Shown: positions 12,279 through 24,095 of the stretch, piece by piece
Layout: each line of letters begins with the position of its first letter
Numbering within the stretch: the first letter of the stretch is position 1
Source: Trichosphaerium sp. ATCC 40318
Taxonomy: Eukaryota; Discosea; Flabellinia; Trichosidae
Direction: 5' to 3'
NCBI GenBank assembly: GCA_038496445.1
Contig: JALMLS010000447.1
Span: forward strand, 1 to 64,000
Length of the DNA stretch: 64,000 nucleotides
Translations under genes and position numbers: made by a program
Notes under the pieces: generated by a model
Database searches by the model: none
The model's input: only the letters and a program-made list of their open reading frames with translations
Told to the model about the DNA's origin: nothing

Positions 12279-14667
12279 TTAAAGTAATGCAGCGATAAAA
12301 GCCAAACAGATTACTGCCAATGAAACGACTACACGGGAAGAGAAACTGCCAATAAATCCGCTGTTACCGTTAGGAGACGTAGTCCTAATAGCATCAGGAG
12401 CAACTGGTGCAGAAGGACCGCTTCCATCACCACCTGGGGTAGCTGTAGAGGCAATCTGAGCTGGAGAATACGTTTGTCCAACTCCTAGTGGAGGAAGAGT
12501 AACACCCTCGCTAGGTATAGCTGTAGAAGCAATCTGAGACGGAGAATATGTTTGTCCAACTCCTAGTGGAGGAAGAGTAGCACGCTCAGTAGGTGATACT
12601 GGGGCCTCAGTTGTAGGTATAGTAGGGGTTACAGTAGTTGGTACGGCAGTAGTTGGGGTTACTGGTGGCGTTGGTACTTCTGTTGTTGGAGGTCCAGTTG
12701 GATTAAAGATTGGGGATTGTGTTGCTGTAGGTGGGGCTGTAAATACTATTGGTGCTGTAGGTGCTACTGGAGTTGTAGGTTGAGCAACACGAGTAGGAGG
12801 AAGAGTATTTGGAGCACGAGTAGGTGCAGGTGTTGGCGGTACAGGAGGACTTGTAGTACGCCTAGTAGGAGGAAGCGTTGGTGGAGCATTTGGATCGACA
12901 AGTTCACCAATTTCTCTAGGGACGACGAGTTTCATGTCGAATTGGTTGTTAACGGATGTATCAATGTCACTAATGTGAACAAGTACGAAACTACCACCCC
13001 ATGCACGCTCAGCATTAAGACCTTCGCTTGTGTGTACAAAGCCCTTTGGCCATTCCCAGCATTGTGTCCATTTTTTGTATTTGAGGCCAGTTGTGGAGGA
13101 ATAGCGGCCTGAAGAAAATTGGTCACTTTCTACAAGTCGTTCTGTGTTCATCCAGGCGCTAACTTTTAACAAAGTTGTTAGCCAAACAATCAATCTAGTG
13201 TGGGTACTGATTGCGTACTTGTTTTACCACCTAATACACAAAATACAGGAGGAAAGTCATCAGTTGGTCTAAAGGAACCCAACTCGCTTGTATCCATTTG
13301 AAAGTCGATACGGAAAAATTTATCATTGTCTGTTTGTAAGAATTAGTAAAAACCCCACAATAACAAGAAGTTGTTTTAAACCGATATGTACCATTGTGGG
13401 TAGCTGGGAATTGGTAATCAGACCATCCAGCATAGTTCATAGAGTCAGCTTGCGCTAAGTAACCAGAAGGTGGTTCACCGCCTGTTAGGGATCCGTCTAT
13501 CGTTTTAATAACACTATTTGCAGATATAGCAGTTAGTGTAGATGGTCTAGCACCAGTACTGTAGCAATAACGTCCGGTTTGTGGATCAACAGAACCCTCA
13601 TTGCTCGCAATAAGTTGACACAATGACTCAATTGAGTTCTTAATGGAATTCACGAACGTTTCCTTGTCAGCTGCAATATCTGCAAGGAAAGCGCTTCCAG
13701 ATGGAGCTCTGTTTACCATTCCCGTCATTTGATCTACTAAGCAAGCTGTTGTAAAGCCATTTTGTACGTCTAAACAAAAGGATGTTAACATAAAACAATC
13801 ATTCGCTAGAAAACGTACCAGGAACGTCACCGCTAATTGGAAATAGTGTAACCCCCATCTCTGAAGCAATATTACCAGCTTGTCTTCCTACCAGATACTC
13901 TCTACTGGTATCTTGCGCAGAACCAGTGACTATGCAAGGAGGTTAAGGAGGTTTACTTAATTGAAGAGAACTGATTTCAAATATTCAAAAAAAAAAACGC
14001 ACGGCAGCAACCCTCTGAGCCACCTGCAAAAGGGCAAGGCCAAACACCTTCAGTAGTATCGGAGCCTCCGCTACCATGGCAGCCGGATTCATCACCGAAA
14101 GGAATGACTACACGCATAGAACAACGCGTCCATTCATAGTATACAGCGGCATTACTACTTGCTGCAGCCCAATTCTCATCGTTACCACGATTTTCATCGT
14201 TAGGCCATTGGCATATGTCGTAGGCTTCCCCTCTCTCTTGGTTCGGTAGATCAGGCTGAAAGTAGACGGTTTCTTCAGTCAAGTACTGGCCGTCTGGGTT
14301 AGTTGCAACACACTCAAAACGATCCACAAGGTCACTGGTTTTCCAATCATCCGGTTTACCCATGGCCCAATTTTGAATTGACGAAATACCAATACCTTCT
14401 TCTGTTAGTGCTTGTGTTAAAGTAGCGATACTTTCGCAAGCGTTTCCGCCCTCTTCGTCCATTGATTGAGACAAATCTAGCAGAATTAAACAAAAAGCGA
14501 TGAAAGAAAACTGCAGCAAAAAAAAAAAGGCAATTGCACAGGGTTGTTACTAAAGAGTGCGTACCATATAAAAACACGAGATCTACTTCAGGGCAACGGC
14601 TCAAATCAATAGATTGTGATAGAACCACTACGGCGAATAGAGCCAGTAAAATGGCTTTAGTGAGTGA
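12279..14667 (-). CDS. vWA-domain surface protein with Pro/Thr-rich stalk and C-terminal anchor signal
   Basis: An N-terminal hydrophobic segment (AILLALFAVVVLS) looks like a signal peptide; the initiating exon is uncertain. An intron interrupts the vWA core. Removing it joins DLVFLY to DLSQSMDEEGG, which recreates the DxSxS metal-site (MIDAS) motif. A cysteine-containing region follows (FECVA, CHGSGG, WPCPF), then CQLIASNEGSVDPQTGRYC and a WTQCWEWP block. Next comes a long PT-rich stalk (TLPPTRR, PVPPTPAPTRAP) with two copies of LPPLGVGQTYSPxQIASTA. The C-terminus is hydrophobic (VVVSLAVICLAFIAALL), typical of a GPI signal or short anchor. vWA domains usually mediate adhesion; that role is inferred. 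Confidence 0.8.
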
Positions 14668-16198
14668 CTAAGCGTCTAGTTAGCATACATACGAGAAAAA
14701 AAACCAACAAGTAGTGGGTGATGTTTTGCGTATCAAATTCCTGTTAATCGAAAACTAGGTATTCCGGATAAAATTGGGGCGTTGTGGGGATACCATAGGG
14801 TATCTAACCGAACTGTGGTTGTGTTTTGTGTACCAGGAAAGCGAGGGAAAAGATTTAAAGCTTAAAGCAACAAAAAAAAAAAAAAACAATACCGCAACTG
14901 CGGTATTTTCTCTGATATGTATACACCCGTACCATTTGTGAAATAGGAAATCCAAGACGTGTGTTGTTTTGGATTTTTGGTGTGAGGATTTGACCAAAAA
15001 AAGAAAAAAAAAGCGAGTTTTCTACTGCGTACGAAAAACGTATTGTATGGTTGCAACTCCCTTTATGATTGTTCTATTGGTATAGGGAGTTTATATCGCT
15101 AGTTTACTTCTTTTTCAAGTTTAGACAGCACTTGTTGGACATGAAAGGTAGCAATGATCGTTGCACTACAAGTTACGGTGACTGTGCGACTTTTTTTCTT
15201 TGTTTGAGTCAGAATTTCCGCAACTAGCGCTATTTCGTTTATTCGTTTGAGGTGTTTAGATTACTTAGAAGTATACGTATTGTAGGGTAGTGTAAAATGA
15301 AGTGTTTGCAAGTTGCAAACTAAACATTTTTATCAACAAAAGTGACCTTTAGTTTTCTAATTGGGTTCACAACACAGTGTTCATGTGATATACATTAAGC
15401 GTTTGTTTGATGGTGATACAAAGAGATAATCTGAAAACAAAAAACGAAACTACGCGGTTCGTTCTACAACGTATACGTTACGTAACACCACTACGAGTCG
15501 TGTGTTGGATACTATGAAGTATTGTTTTGGGTATACTTTGAGTTAAATTTAACTTGTTGTTTTCTTTTTTGGAAGTCTTAGATTGTTACTACGTCGCATA
15601 TTATTGCAATAATAGAAGCGCAGAATGCCTAAAACTCCAATTCAATTGTGTAGTTTTCTCTTCAGTTTTTCTGCAATTCAGTAGAACACCAACTGCACAG
15701 GCTTATAAACGCTCACTTAATAGATCTTCCACTTTGTTCGCTGCTCGCATACTTGCACCACAGGCACCTCCCAATGAAATTGGAGATTGTATCTTGAGGC
15801 AAGCGTCACCACGTGTTGTACCTCGAAACGTTCACGTGAAATATCTTATAGTAAAGTGAATAGCAGTTTATCAAGTCCTGTCCCGTCTGAATACTCCAGA
15901 GACAAAAAATCATACAATTTTTCCTGTCAATCTGGGGAGCGCGTACGGCGATGATATTTCTAGATTACTTGACAAATAATAGGTGTACACATAATTAATT
16001 TAAACTGGTGTGGGATTAACAAGTTACAGTGTTTTTTTTAAGTGTCAACAAAGCCCACAAGCCGTCTTGGGTTTTTTGTCTTTTTTTTTCTTTTTTTTTT
16101 CTTTTTTGGAAAATCCTCTAACTCAAATTACAACCGCCATCATAGAGACGATCATACGATATACAGTAGTCCGCTTATAATTTCAAAGTATTAGCCCT
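14668..16198. other. Intergenic stretch with a conserved but unassigned open frame
   Basis: It is shared with the left arm (535-2064). It contains a 101-codon open frame at 15554-15859 (+), with TAQAYKRSLNRSSTLFAAR and EIGDCILRQASPRVV segments that look protein-like. I recognise no family and see no convincing splice structure. A/T homopolymers and the mirror of the TCACGTGA site are also present. Confidence 0.4.
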
Positions 16199-17582
16199 CT
16201 ACAATAATGTACACCTTCCTCTCTTCTTCTTGTTGCTAGAAAAGAGTACAGCTTTTACAGCCTCATCGAATACCTACCATCTTGTTAAGCAAACTGATAA
16301 ACAAAATAAAAAAAAGGAACAATTTAGGAATTTTTTTTTGCTCTCTCTTTCTTTCTTTAGGTGGTACCTCTTTTAGACCTTCTTGGGTTTTAGCACTGCA
16401 TTCCATGTAGGAAACAGCGCTTACTTTTTTAGCGAGGTCGTTACCTTGTTCAACAGTGATTGGGCTCTGTCCAACAGCCTTCAATTTTTCTTGAATGGCG
16501 CTGTCTGAACGCAAATCGACTTTTGTGCCGACCAAGATAATGGCCTCTCCAGGACTGTAGTGTACTAGCTCTGGGTACCACTAATGGTAATTGTCAGTTC
16601 AAATACGCTTGGTGGTATAATCGAAAAAATCGGCCAAGCACGTGCTTATTTTCAGGCCTACTGGTGGCGTTTTTCCTTTAAAGAAAAACGTTGTTTTCTT
16701 AAAAATTTTATCACGTGTGGGTACCTTGGCTTGCACGTTTTCATATGAAGTAGGGTTTACAATAGAGAAACATATCAAAAATACGTTTGCGTTTGCGTAA
16801 GACAATGGTCTCAATTTATCATATTCTTCCTGCCCTATTAAAAAGAAATGAGTTTCCCATTTTTCTACTGCAATCCACGAAGAAAAAAAAAACAAAGAAA
16901 GTTTCGTTTCGGTCTGTACATTTACAAATATTTGTTTAAAATCGTTCACACTGTTCGCAGTGATGGTGTAAAAGTCTTGAAAAGAAGATAACAATTTTTA
17001 ATTGAGTTTTTGGGTGTTGTGCCCACAAAAATTCTAAACAATGGACGATTTTGCTACTGGTTTCAAAATCACGTGCCTGCGGTATCCCACAATCCTAATT
17101 CGATAGATTGATCACCTGCAGTCACAGTTACCACGTAATTATCGCTATAAAGAGAAATAAGATAGTGGGGATACGAACGAGGCCAAAACAGAAAAGAAAA
17201 TTGAACATCTCGATGTTTTATCCGTAACACCAAAAAAAATTTGGATTGTTGGTTTTTTTTGATATTTGTTAATTTTGAAAAAAACGTGGTTCTATGAGGT
17301 CGTACAATACAGTAGGTACGTAATCATCAGGGAAACTGTTATTAGCATAACTGATCAAGAGGCACGTTTTACCTATACACGAAGGTAAGTAACTACAAGA
17401 GAAGCATAGACGCGGGTGTAGTAAAAGTATACAAAAAAAAAATTAACTAGACGATTTTGTTGTCTTCTATTTACGATTGCGGAGCCGCCCCACGTGCGCC
17501 AACCGTCATAGAATATATCTCCGAGTGTTTACTTACCAACAGCGCCATCTCCTACTACAACGAGTTTTATTTGTGTTGCCAT
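16199..17582 (-). CDS. Rho/Rac-family small GTPase
   Basis: This is a molecular switch controlling actin and membrane dynamics. The start codon opens [21 protein letters not shown] (P-loop GDGAVGKT). Then follow [13 protein letters not shown] (switch I with the effector Thr), [19 protein letters not shown] (switch II), [27 protein letters not shown] (NKxD-type G4 as TKVD), [17 protein letters not shown] (G5), a basic tail and a CTLL CAAX box, which predicts geranylgeranylation. Exons are joined by short introns. The one before GQEEYDKL has a GC donor (16835-17076). Residue and motif spacing fit a full Rac-like protein of about 195 residues. The part up to 16733 is duplicated in the left arm; the first exons are not in the window twice. 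Confidence 0.93.
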
Positions 17583-18517
17583 TGAGGTTGTGTTTGAGAC
17601 TATGTTTGAAGCTTGGAAACAAAAAAGTAAATGGTTCGCCTAAACGCAAGCAACGAATGTGATTCCACAAAAAAGACATACAAACAGTTTACTATACTTT
17701 CTTTCAAATAAGAGAACATTATAGGTTCCAAAATAGACGCGTCATTGCGCTGTGAAGCAGTAACAGTGCACAAGGGATGAAAATGGGTTCTATCAAAGCA
17801 AAAACGTCTACAGGTTAATAGACAACTACCACTGTCCAAATATCGCCTTATGATTGATAACTACCACTAATTTTTACTCTGTGTTGGTGTTATATGGGTT
17901 TTGAGGAGCATGGGAGCAAGTTGTTTGCAGCTGCTGATACTTGCTTCAAATCCGAATGGTTTTCTAATGCACTCATATTCTGCATTCTTTTGGCGCATGT
18001 GAAGCGCTAGTAGAACATAATTCATCACGTGATATTAGCTTTCTTTCTTTACTCGAGCAAACAAGTAAAGCACAACAATAAAACAGTTACGCGTGACTAA
18101 ATGCAAAAACCGTATCAACTCGTATCAGATACGAGTTGTGCGAAAATCAAGTCCGGTTTTTTCGGTATTTGATTGCACGTCTTTCTACGTTCGCTATTTA
18201 TGTAGACTACAATGTCAGCTAGTTATTGGTAGCAAAGAGAATCAACTTAGGAGACTTGGAGTACGAAATAGGCGTTTGTTCACAAACGTTGTACTAAATC
18301 CGCTACAGCGTTTTTTAAATGACACAAGAGTTTTGGGTACCATTTGCAAGATATCCTGATGACTTCCTTATTGATATCAACTAATGTGGTCAACTATTGC
18401 CTGTTTAAGATTCGTAACTAAAACTAGCACCACCTAAACAGCTATAGCTGCATACAATCTCGATTACTATATCAATTCCCACGTAGTTGCACACGTAGTT
18501 GTTTTTACCCACTACTC
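17583..18517. other. Intergenic region between the divergent Rho gene and a secreted-protein gene
   Basis: No gene was recognised. It holds a TCACGTGA palindrome at 18025-18032 and a small inverted repeat, CAACTCGTATCAGATACGAGTTG, centred near 18128. An 88-codon open frame at 18093-18359 has no domain features I can identify. Confidence 0.5.
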
Positions 18518-19454
18518 ATGTCGTATACTTCGATTCTAGCGCTAGTAGTGCTCGCAATGATATCTATGCATGCCGTAGAAATAAACGCGATGGTTGGTAG
18601 CATGGAACGCTATTTTGACGTAACCAAGGAAAAATCAACGCTACGCCTCAAAGAGTTTCGCGTGGCTAGGACAAACCGGCTAGCAAGCTTTGACGCAAAC
18701 AACATGCTTTATATTCGTGGTGATTGGGATGTCGTTGATACAAGAAGGAGAAGAGCTATAAGCTATCCTAAGCTTGTAAAAGGTGGAATGCTGAAACTTG
18801 GCGTCTACTGGAACACAGCGCGCAAAGCAGGTACTGTACACACTTAAAGACACCTGAAAAGAGGCTGTTTTAGGAATTCTCAACAAAAACCACGCGTTTT
18901 TTTTCTCGTGTCATGAAGCACGCTTCATTCGCTTATTGCTCTCTTAAGCACCTCACATGATTATTTCAACACCAATAAAGAGTGATCCGAAGAGACCTAG
19001 ACATAGCATAGCATCTGGGACTGTTCATCAGTCTGTTAATAGATGGATGAGGAATACGTTGAATGGGAAGTATAGAGGAAAACCAAAAGCCAATACACGT
19101 GGTCTAGCTGGTCCTTTTATTGCCGTAGAGACACTTGTCATGGTGGCTGAAGAACATAAAGCAGTTGTTAATGGTTATAGAACAACTAAGGCTGAATTGA
19201 AGAGTATGTCACATCCTAGCAAGGAAATGCAAAGAAAATGTGGTGGAGTCAATAATAAGGTCCTTTATTTCTATTTTTATGAAGGAGGTCAACCTGTTTA
19301 CACTTGTGCTCTGTTATGGTGGCCAAGGAGAGGTTCTAAACAAGCGCCTATACTCCAAATACGTATGCAGAAAAAGAGCGCAACACATGCAGGTTCTTCA
19401 GTGAGTAGGGTGTACTACACTGACTGGATTTACTTTGTAAGAAGGACTGGTTAA
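18518..19454 (+). CDS. Secreted protein of unknown function
   Basis: There are two exons. The first (18518-18830) codes an N-terminal signal peptide (TSILALVVLAMISMHAV) followed by a charged region that includes an RGD tripeptide (LYIRGDWD). The second (18949-19454) joins in phase via GTACTG..CTTAAG, giving ARKAAPHMIISTP, and continues with a basic stretch and LYFYFYEGGQPVYTCALLWWP. It ends in an aromatic tail (YYTDWIYFVRRTG). It is about 270 residues, with few cysteines and no recognised domain. An extracellular or endomembrane role follows only from the signal peptide. Confidence 0.65.
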
Positions 19455-19756
19455 AGTAATTTTCAAAGCTGCTTCCTTTGGTAATATCCATAGATGTAGC
19501 TGTATGTAAGTAATTCTCTATACATATCAGCCGATTTTTACCCAAACAAAGAGTAAAAAAAACGACATAAATAAACTTAATTTAAAATATCACGTGATGA
19601 CCTTTAAGTTTTTTGGTAGCAACCTTATATTTTACGTATGTTTTTCTTTTATTGAGGGCTTCGTAAGAATACATGCGAACTCACTGAGGGTGATGATACA
19701 TTTCTAGTACAGAAAAAAAAAAGTTGTACAAAGTTGTCACTTTTTTTTTTGATTCT

Positions 19757-21460
19757 CTAAACGCAACAAGGGAAGTTGCCAACTCTTATCATTCTACCAC
19801 GTACTAGTGTAACACAAGCTAAAAATCTTCCAGGTGGTCTCATGCAGAAGCAGTCTCCTCCAGGGATACAGTCACATGGCGTAAGGGTACACCTAAGTAA
19901 AGCATTAGTGAAGGCGCATAAACAATCTGGTAATCTTTGAGGACTTACTGGCAAGCACCGCTCACTATATTCAAGCATGCAAAATCGATTACTAACGCAT
20001 CTACTCCAACTGTAGGAGCGTCTGTAGGAGGAGGCACAGTAACCATTGTGCTTGGTCCTTCAGTAGGTGGAATATTAGTCGGTGGAGCAGTAGGAAATGC
20101 TGTTGGTGGAGGAGCATTTGTTGTAGGTGGTGGTGTTATAATTGTTACTGGTGCCTCTGTTGGCTCTTCTGTTGGTGGAGCCACAGTAGTAGGTGCGTCA
20201 GTAGGTGGTGGAGCACCTGTTGTGGGTGGTGATGTGGGTTGGGCTGTTGGGATATCTGTTGGAGGTGCTGTGGTAGGAGGAGCTGTTGGGCTATCTGTTG
20301 GAGGTACTGTGGTAGGAGGTGCTGTTGGTGAATCTACAGGAGGAGCGTTCGTTGTGGGCTCATCAGTAGGTGGTGGAGCCACAGTAGTAGGTGCGTCAGT
20401 AGGTGGTGGAGCACCTGTTGTGGGAGGTGATGTGGGTTGTACTGTTGGAGGCACTGTAGTAGGAGGAGCTGTTGGGCTGTCCGTTGGAGGCACTGTAGTA
20501 GGAGGAGCGGTTGGGCTGGCAGTTGGAGGTACTGTGGTAGGAGGAGCTGTTGGGCTGTCCGTTGGAGGCACTGTAGTAGGAGGAGCGGTTGGGCTGTTTG
20601 TTGGAGGTACTGTGGTTGGTGGAGCTGTTGGGCTGTCTGTTGGAGGCACTGTAGTAGGAGGTGCGGTTGGGCTGGCAGTTGGAGGTATTGTAGTAGGAGG
20701 TGCTGTTGGGCTGGCGGTTGGTTGTTGAGCCACAATCTCAGGGACAGTCACAGTGACTACCTTCCATACACAATTGCCAGGACCAGAAACGATCATCCAT
20801 GCCTGTTAGTAATAAGGATTAGACAGAATTCAGTAAGTATAACTACTTACTTCAGCTGTTAAGTCTCCAGATGATGAAGCAGGAGCTGTCCATTGAATAG
20901 TCCTATCATCAGATACGCCAACTGGGTTGGCATGACGAATAGATTGGGTGCATCCTCCAATTAGATTTGCGCCACTGGCATCAAACTTGCTGTCTGTAGT
21001 TGAAAAGGTACCTCTTTCTTCCCTTGTATCCTCAAGAAAGAAAGACATTAAGAAGCCCTTATTACAACATTAATCTGCGGCGGAGATTTGCCTGAGAAAA
21101 AAAAAAATCAAAACTTTTTGGGTTCTTTTCCCCAAATAAAGATTTTGTATCTCTTTATCACGTACGCGATATGCCATTGTTGATGATTCTATAGTTATGG
21201 TATAAGTTTGTCCCGGTTCGTAGCCATTTGTAAATAGGTCATCCGAAACTACATCAAGCGGTAGTGAGGCATCTGGCCTGAAGTATCAAAGTGATTAACA
21301 GCGAAATCAAAAAAAAAATTGTTACTAACTGGCTTGAACACATAAAGGAGCAAATACTGCCTCGCGCAGGGCATGCTGAAATAAACCCAGTAGAAAATGC
21401 GGTAGCTGTGAATAAACAACAAGCGAATACCAAACCGAAGGAGAGCTGTGTACTTGTCAT
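19757..21460 (-). CDS. Reeler-domain secreted protein with Pro/Thr-repeat stalk and Cys-rich tail
   Basis: The protein starts MTSTQLSFGLVFACCLFTAT (signal peptide). The mature part reads as a Reeler domain: FSTGFISACP, then NGYEPGQTYTITIESSTMAYR, then after a GTACGTG..TAATAAG intron GFLMSFFLEDTREERGTF. It continues with GGCTQSIRHANPVG, RTIQWTAPASSSGDL and WMIVSGPGNCVWKVVTVTV. This YxPG..Y.., FRGF and WTAP pattern is characteristic of the family. A stalk of about 235 residues repeats PTxSPTAPPTTVP. A final intron brings in a cysteine-rich end (GACQCTLTPCDCIPGGDCFC) stopping at 19757. Reeler domains occur in extracellular matrix and defence proteins; a surface or matrix role is inferred. Confidence 0.8.
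20019..20735 (-). repeat. Coding minisatellite encoding Pro/Thr repeats
   Basis: About 20 imperfect copies of a 36-39 bp unit encode (PT)xSPTAPPTTVP-type repeats on the minus strand. A long open frame on the plus strand is just its reverse complement. Near-identical neighbouring units imply recent expansion, so length variation between strains is likely. Confidence 0.9.
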
Positions 21461-21899
21461 TATTACGGTCAACAGTGCAAATCACTTAAACGAATCTTAC
21501 AAAAAAAAAACACAAAGATCACGTGATTGAACGAAACCACTTGTGTATCTTTCAGCTGAACTACCCTACACTATTCATGAGACTACCAATACCAAAGAGT
21601 GGGTTATGATCTAAAAGGGGTCACGTCAATAATAAAGACCTGTATTGGACCAAGTTGGGCAAACTTTCGAGCCAATGATTCAAGCATGCACAAAGTGCTT
21701 TTAGTGGGCGTCTTGAGTTTAGATGATAGCACTTTTAGCCACATTTGGATGTGAAAAAATGATCAGGCAGACATTGTTTATTGCCCTTTGTACCAGAATC
21801 CATAAACGATTGTACAATCGTACCAAAAGGACAAGGAAAATAGTTGACATTGGCTCCTCAAAACCCCTTTGAATTTATTTAATTAACAGCCGTTCAAAA

Positions 21900-24095
21900 A
21901 TGAAAGCGCTTTATACGCTCGCGTTAGTATTTGTCTTTACGTGCGTAGTACAGGGGCAGAATTGGGTTTGTTCTGTGTCTGGTAACTCCAATATTACCCA
22001 GGACTGTACTGTACCACTCTCCGCAGCTCCAACGTGCGTCCAATTGAAAATCTATCTCAAATACACGCGAATGTTGTATTGAAGTTTCGTATTTAGTATT
22101 TGCGAGACGCTAGATGAATGCGTCAAGCTGTACAATATATCAGTACAAGACAGGGAAAGCCAAGAAATTACTACGACTATAACCGTTCAAAGCGGTGATC
22201 ACAACGCTACTATAAGTCTGGACATCCAACACGCCAAGCACCTCAATATTATTGGTAATGGAACTGTTACAATATCCGGCATAGTACGTTCTACGACACC
22301 AACTGACCAACACAAAGCATTCCTAAACGTAATTTGACACTTACGCGCAAATTGCTCACAAAAGTCTTGAATGATTTTCAAAAACTCTACAAATGCCACT
22401 GCAAGCCTGCTCAACACTCTATATAGGATACGACACGTCCAATAACTATTTTGAACGCCAAAGCTAGTATTCACTTCGAAAACTTTACACTGAGCGGTGA
22501 GAGCTCTTCAGAGGGTGGCTGCTTGAGCGTAAAGAATTCTTCATTTGATATCACGTTTAAAAAGGTCAATTTTAACACGTGTAAATCGCAAGGCAATGGT
22601 GGTGCTGTTTCCCAGGTAAGGCGCAAGCTAAAAAATTTCTTTGTAAAAAAAAACAAACGAGTAACCAGTTTATCATTAACCTCTACTCGAAGCTTGCTAA
22701 CGCAAAGGGATCCAAATTAGTGTTTTCAGAGTGTTCATTTGTTGGGTGTACAGCAGCGGTACAGGAGGACGGATTAGGAGGTCACTATTTTATTTTTACC
22801 CCCTTCGACTCTACAATTAACACCAAACCAGGAGCTATATCAGGCCAAAACATAACAGTGACTGGTGGAACATTCTCTGGAAACTCTGCTGCCAAAGTAC
22901 GTCAACCACCGTCTACGCGTGATACAAACACGTAAACGTGTCAATAACAAATATTTGAAAAACACCTTACCACAATCCGTAGGGAGGTGCTTTATATGTA
23001 GTGAACCAATGGCATATTGAATCGAGTACTTTCGATAAAAATACAGCAGAAAAAGATGGTGGTGCCTTATGGGTCAATACAGCAGCCTACACCACATCTG
23101 TAACTGATTGCACGTTTACAAACAACAAGTATGACTTTCTTTGAAAGAATTCTAGTCACCCCTTTTCATTTGCGTAGAGACGCAATCCTTACGTGTTTTG
23201 CTTTACTAACTACGCGCATAGAGCCACCAACAATGGTGGTGCAATTTATGTACAAAAGACTGGTACATTCAGAGTCTTCTCTTCATGCTTAATAGAAGGC
23301 AATACCGCTGTCGCTAACGGAGGCGGAGTATACATAACAGCTGGCTCAAACCCAGGATGGGAGTATTTTTTCGACACCAAAATACAACATAACAGCGCAG
23401 TAAACGGTGGAGGCGTCGTACGGGATTTTTTTTTTTTTTCAAAGCAGTGTGCTTTCATGTCGCGTTTTTTAACTTTTTTTTTTTGTTTCAAAGTACATCG
23501 ATTCAAAAAAGATGGCAGATATTGAACTAGTTGAGTGTACTGTTTTTAATAATTCAGCTTCAACAGCTGGAGGTGGTCTATATATTATAAATTCACCATC
23601 ATTGTACTTTTCAAACCAAGCAAAGTTGATAGATAACGCTGTTAATGGCAAATACTCACTAGAGGCACGTAGTTGTCATTCAAGTTTTTCGTCTTTTTTT
23701 CCTCTTTTTTTTTTTTTTTTTTTTTTGGATTGGTTGTTTTAACGCCTACTCCTTAGGCCAACGTTCATTGTGGTGCTGGATCTGATGATTCTTGCAGACC
23801 TAACTGTGGCGTACCACAAAGCTCATCGAAATTCAGCTGCTCGGACTGTATTCCAGTACGAGACGCCAAAAATAAACGTACTGGTGCTCTTTCTGCTTGC
23901 TCTATATCCTCGCATTCAGGTAGTGTCTCATGCTACTACCCTTATTGGAACTTTGAGTGCAAGTCTGGAAAGTCGTGCAACTTGAAACAGATTAAACATA
24001 AAGGCAAACCAGCGTGGCAAAGGTACGCCTTCTAACCAATAAAACAATTTCCGAAAAAAAAACTTACTGAGTACTCCTGTAGGAAGTGTAAATAA
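21900..24095 (+). CDS. Secreted beta-helix protein with polymorphic-membrane-protein-like GGA repeats
   Basis: The signal peptide is MKALYTLALVFVFTCVVQG. Successive exons encode repeats with GGA[IVL]/GGGV and FxxN signatures: GNGGAV, FSGNSAAK, GGALYVV, FDKNTA, DGGALWV, FTNN, NNGGAIYV, ANGGGVYI, VNGGGV and AGGGLYI. This is the pattern of right-handed beta-helix proteins related to chlamydial polymorphic outer-membrane repeats, also known in protists. A cysteine-rich tail follows (DSCRPNCG, KFSCSDC, ECKSGKSCNLK). The last intron, GTACGCC..CCTGTAG, joins to RKCK and a stop at 24095. At least eight introns are inferred. Adhesion or cell-surface function is an inference. Confidence 0.72.

Larger units (their letters stand above)
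8181..16733 (-). repeat. Right arm of the inverted duplication
   Basis: This is the clean arm of the palindrome, carrying uninterrupted versions of the ribosome recycling factor, OGDH E2, vWA surface protein and the 3' part of the Rho GTPase. Similarity to the left arm stops being testable at 16733 because the window begins there. The Rho gene continues without break past this point to 17582. Confidence 0.95.

Noticed and set aside
19937-20728. Long plus-strand open frame of GGxVVGGAVG repeats
   Set aside because: It is the reverse complement of the Pro/Thr-repeat stalk of the Reeler gene. The minus strand has a signal peptide, domain and consistent splices.
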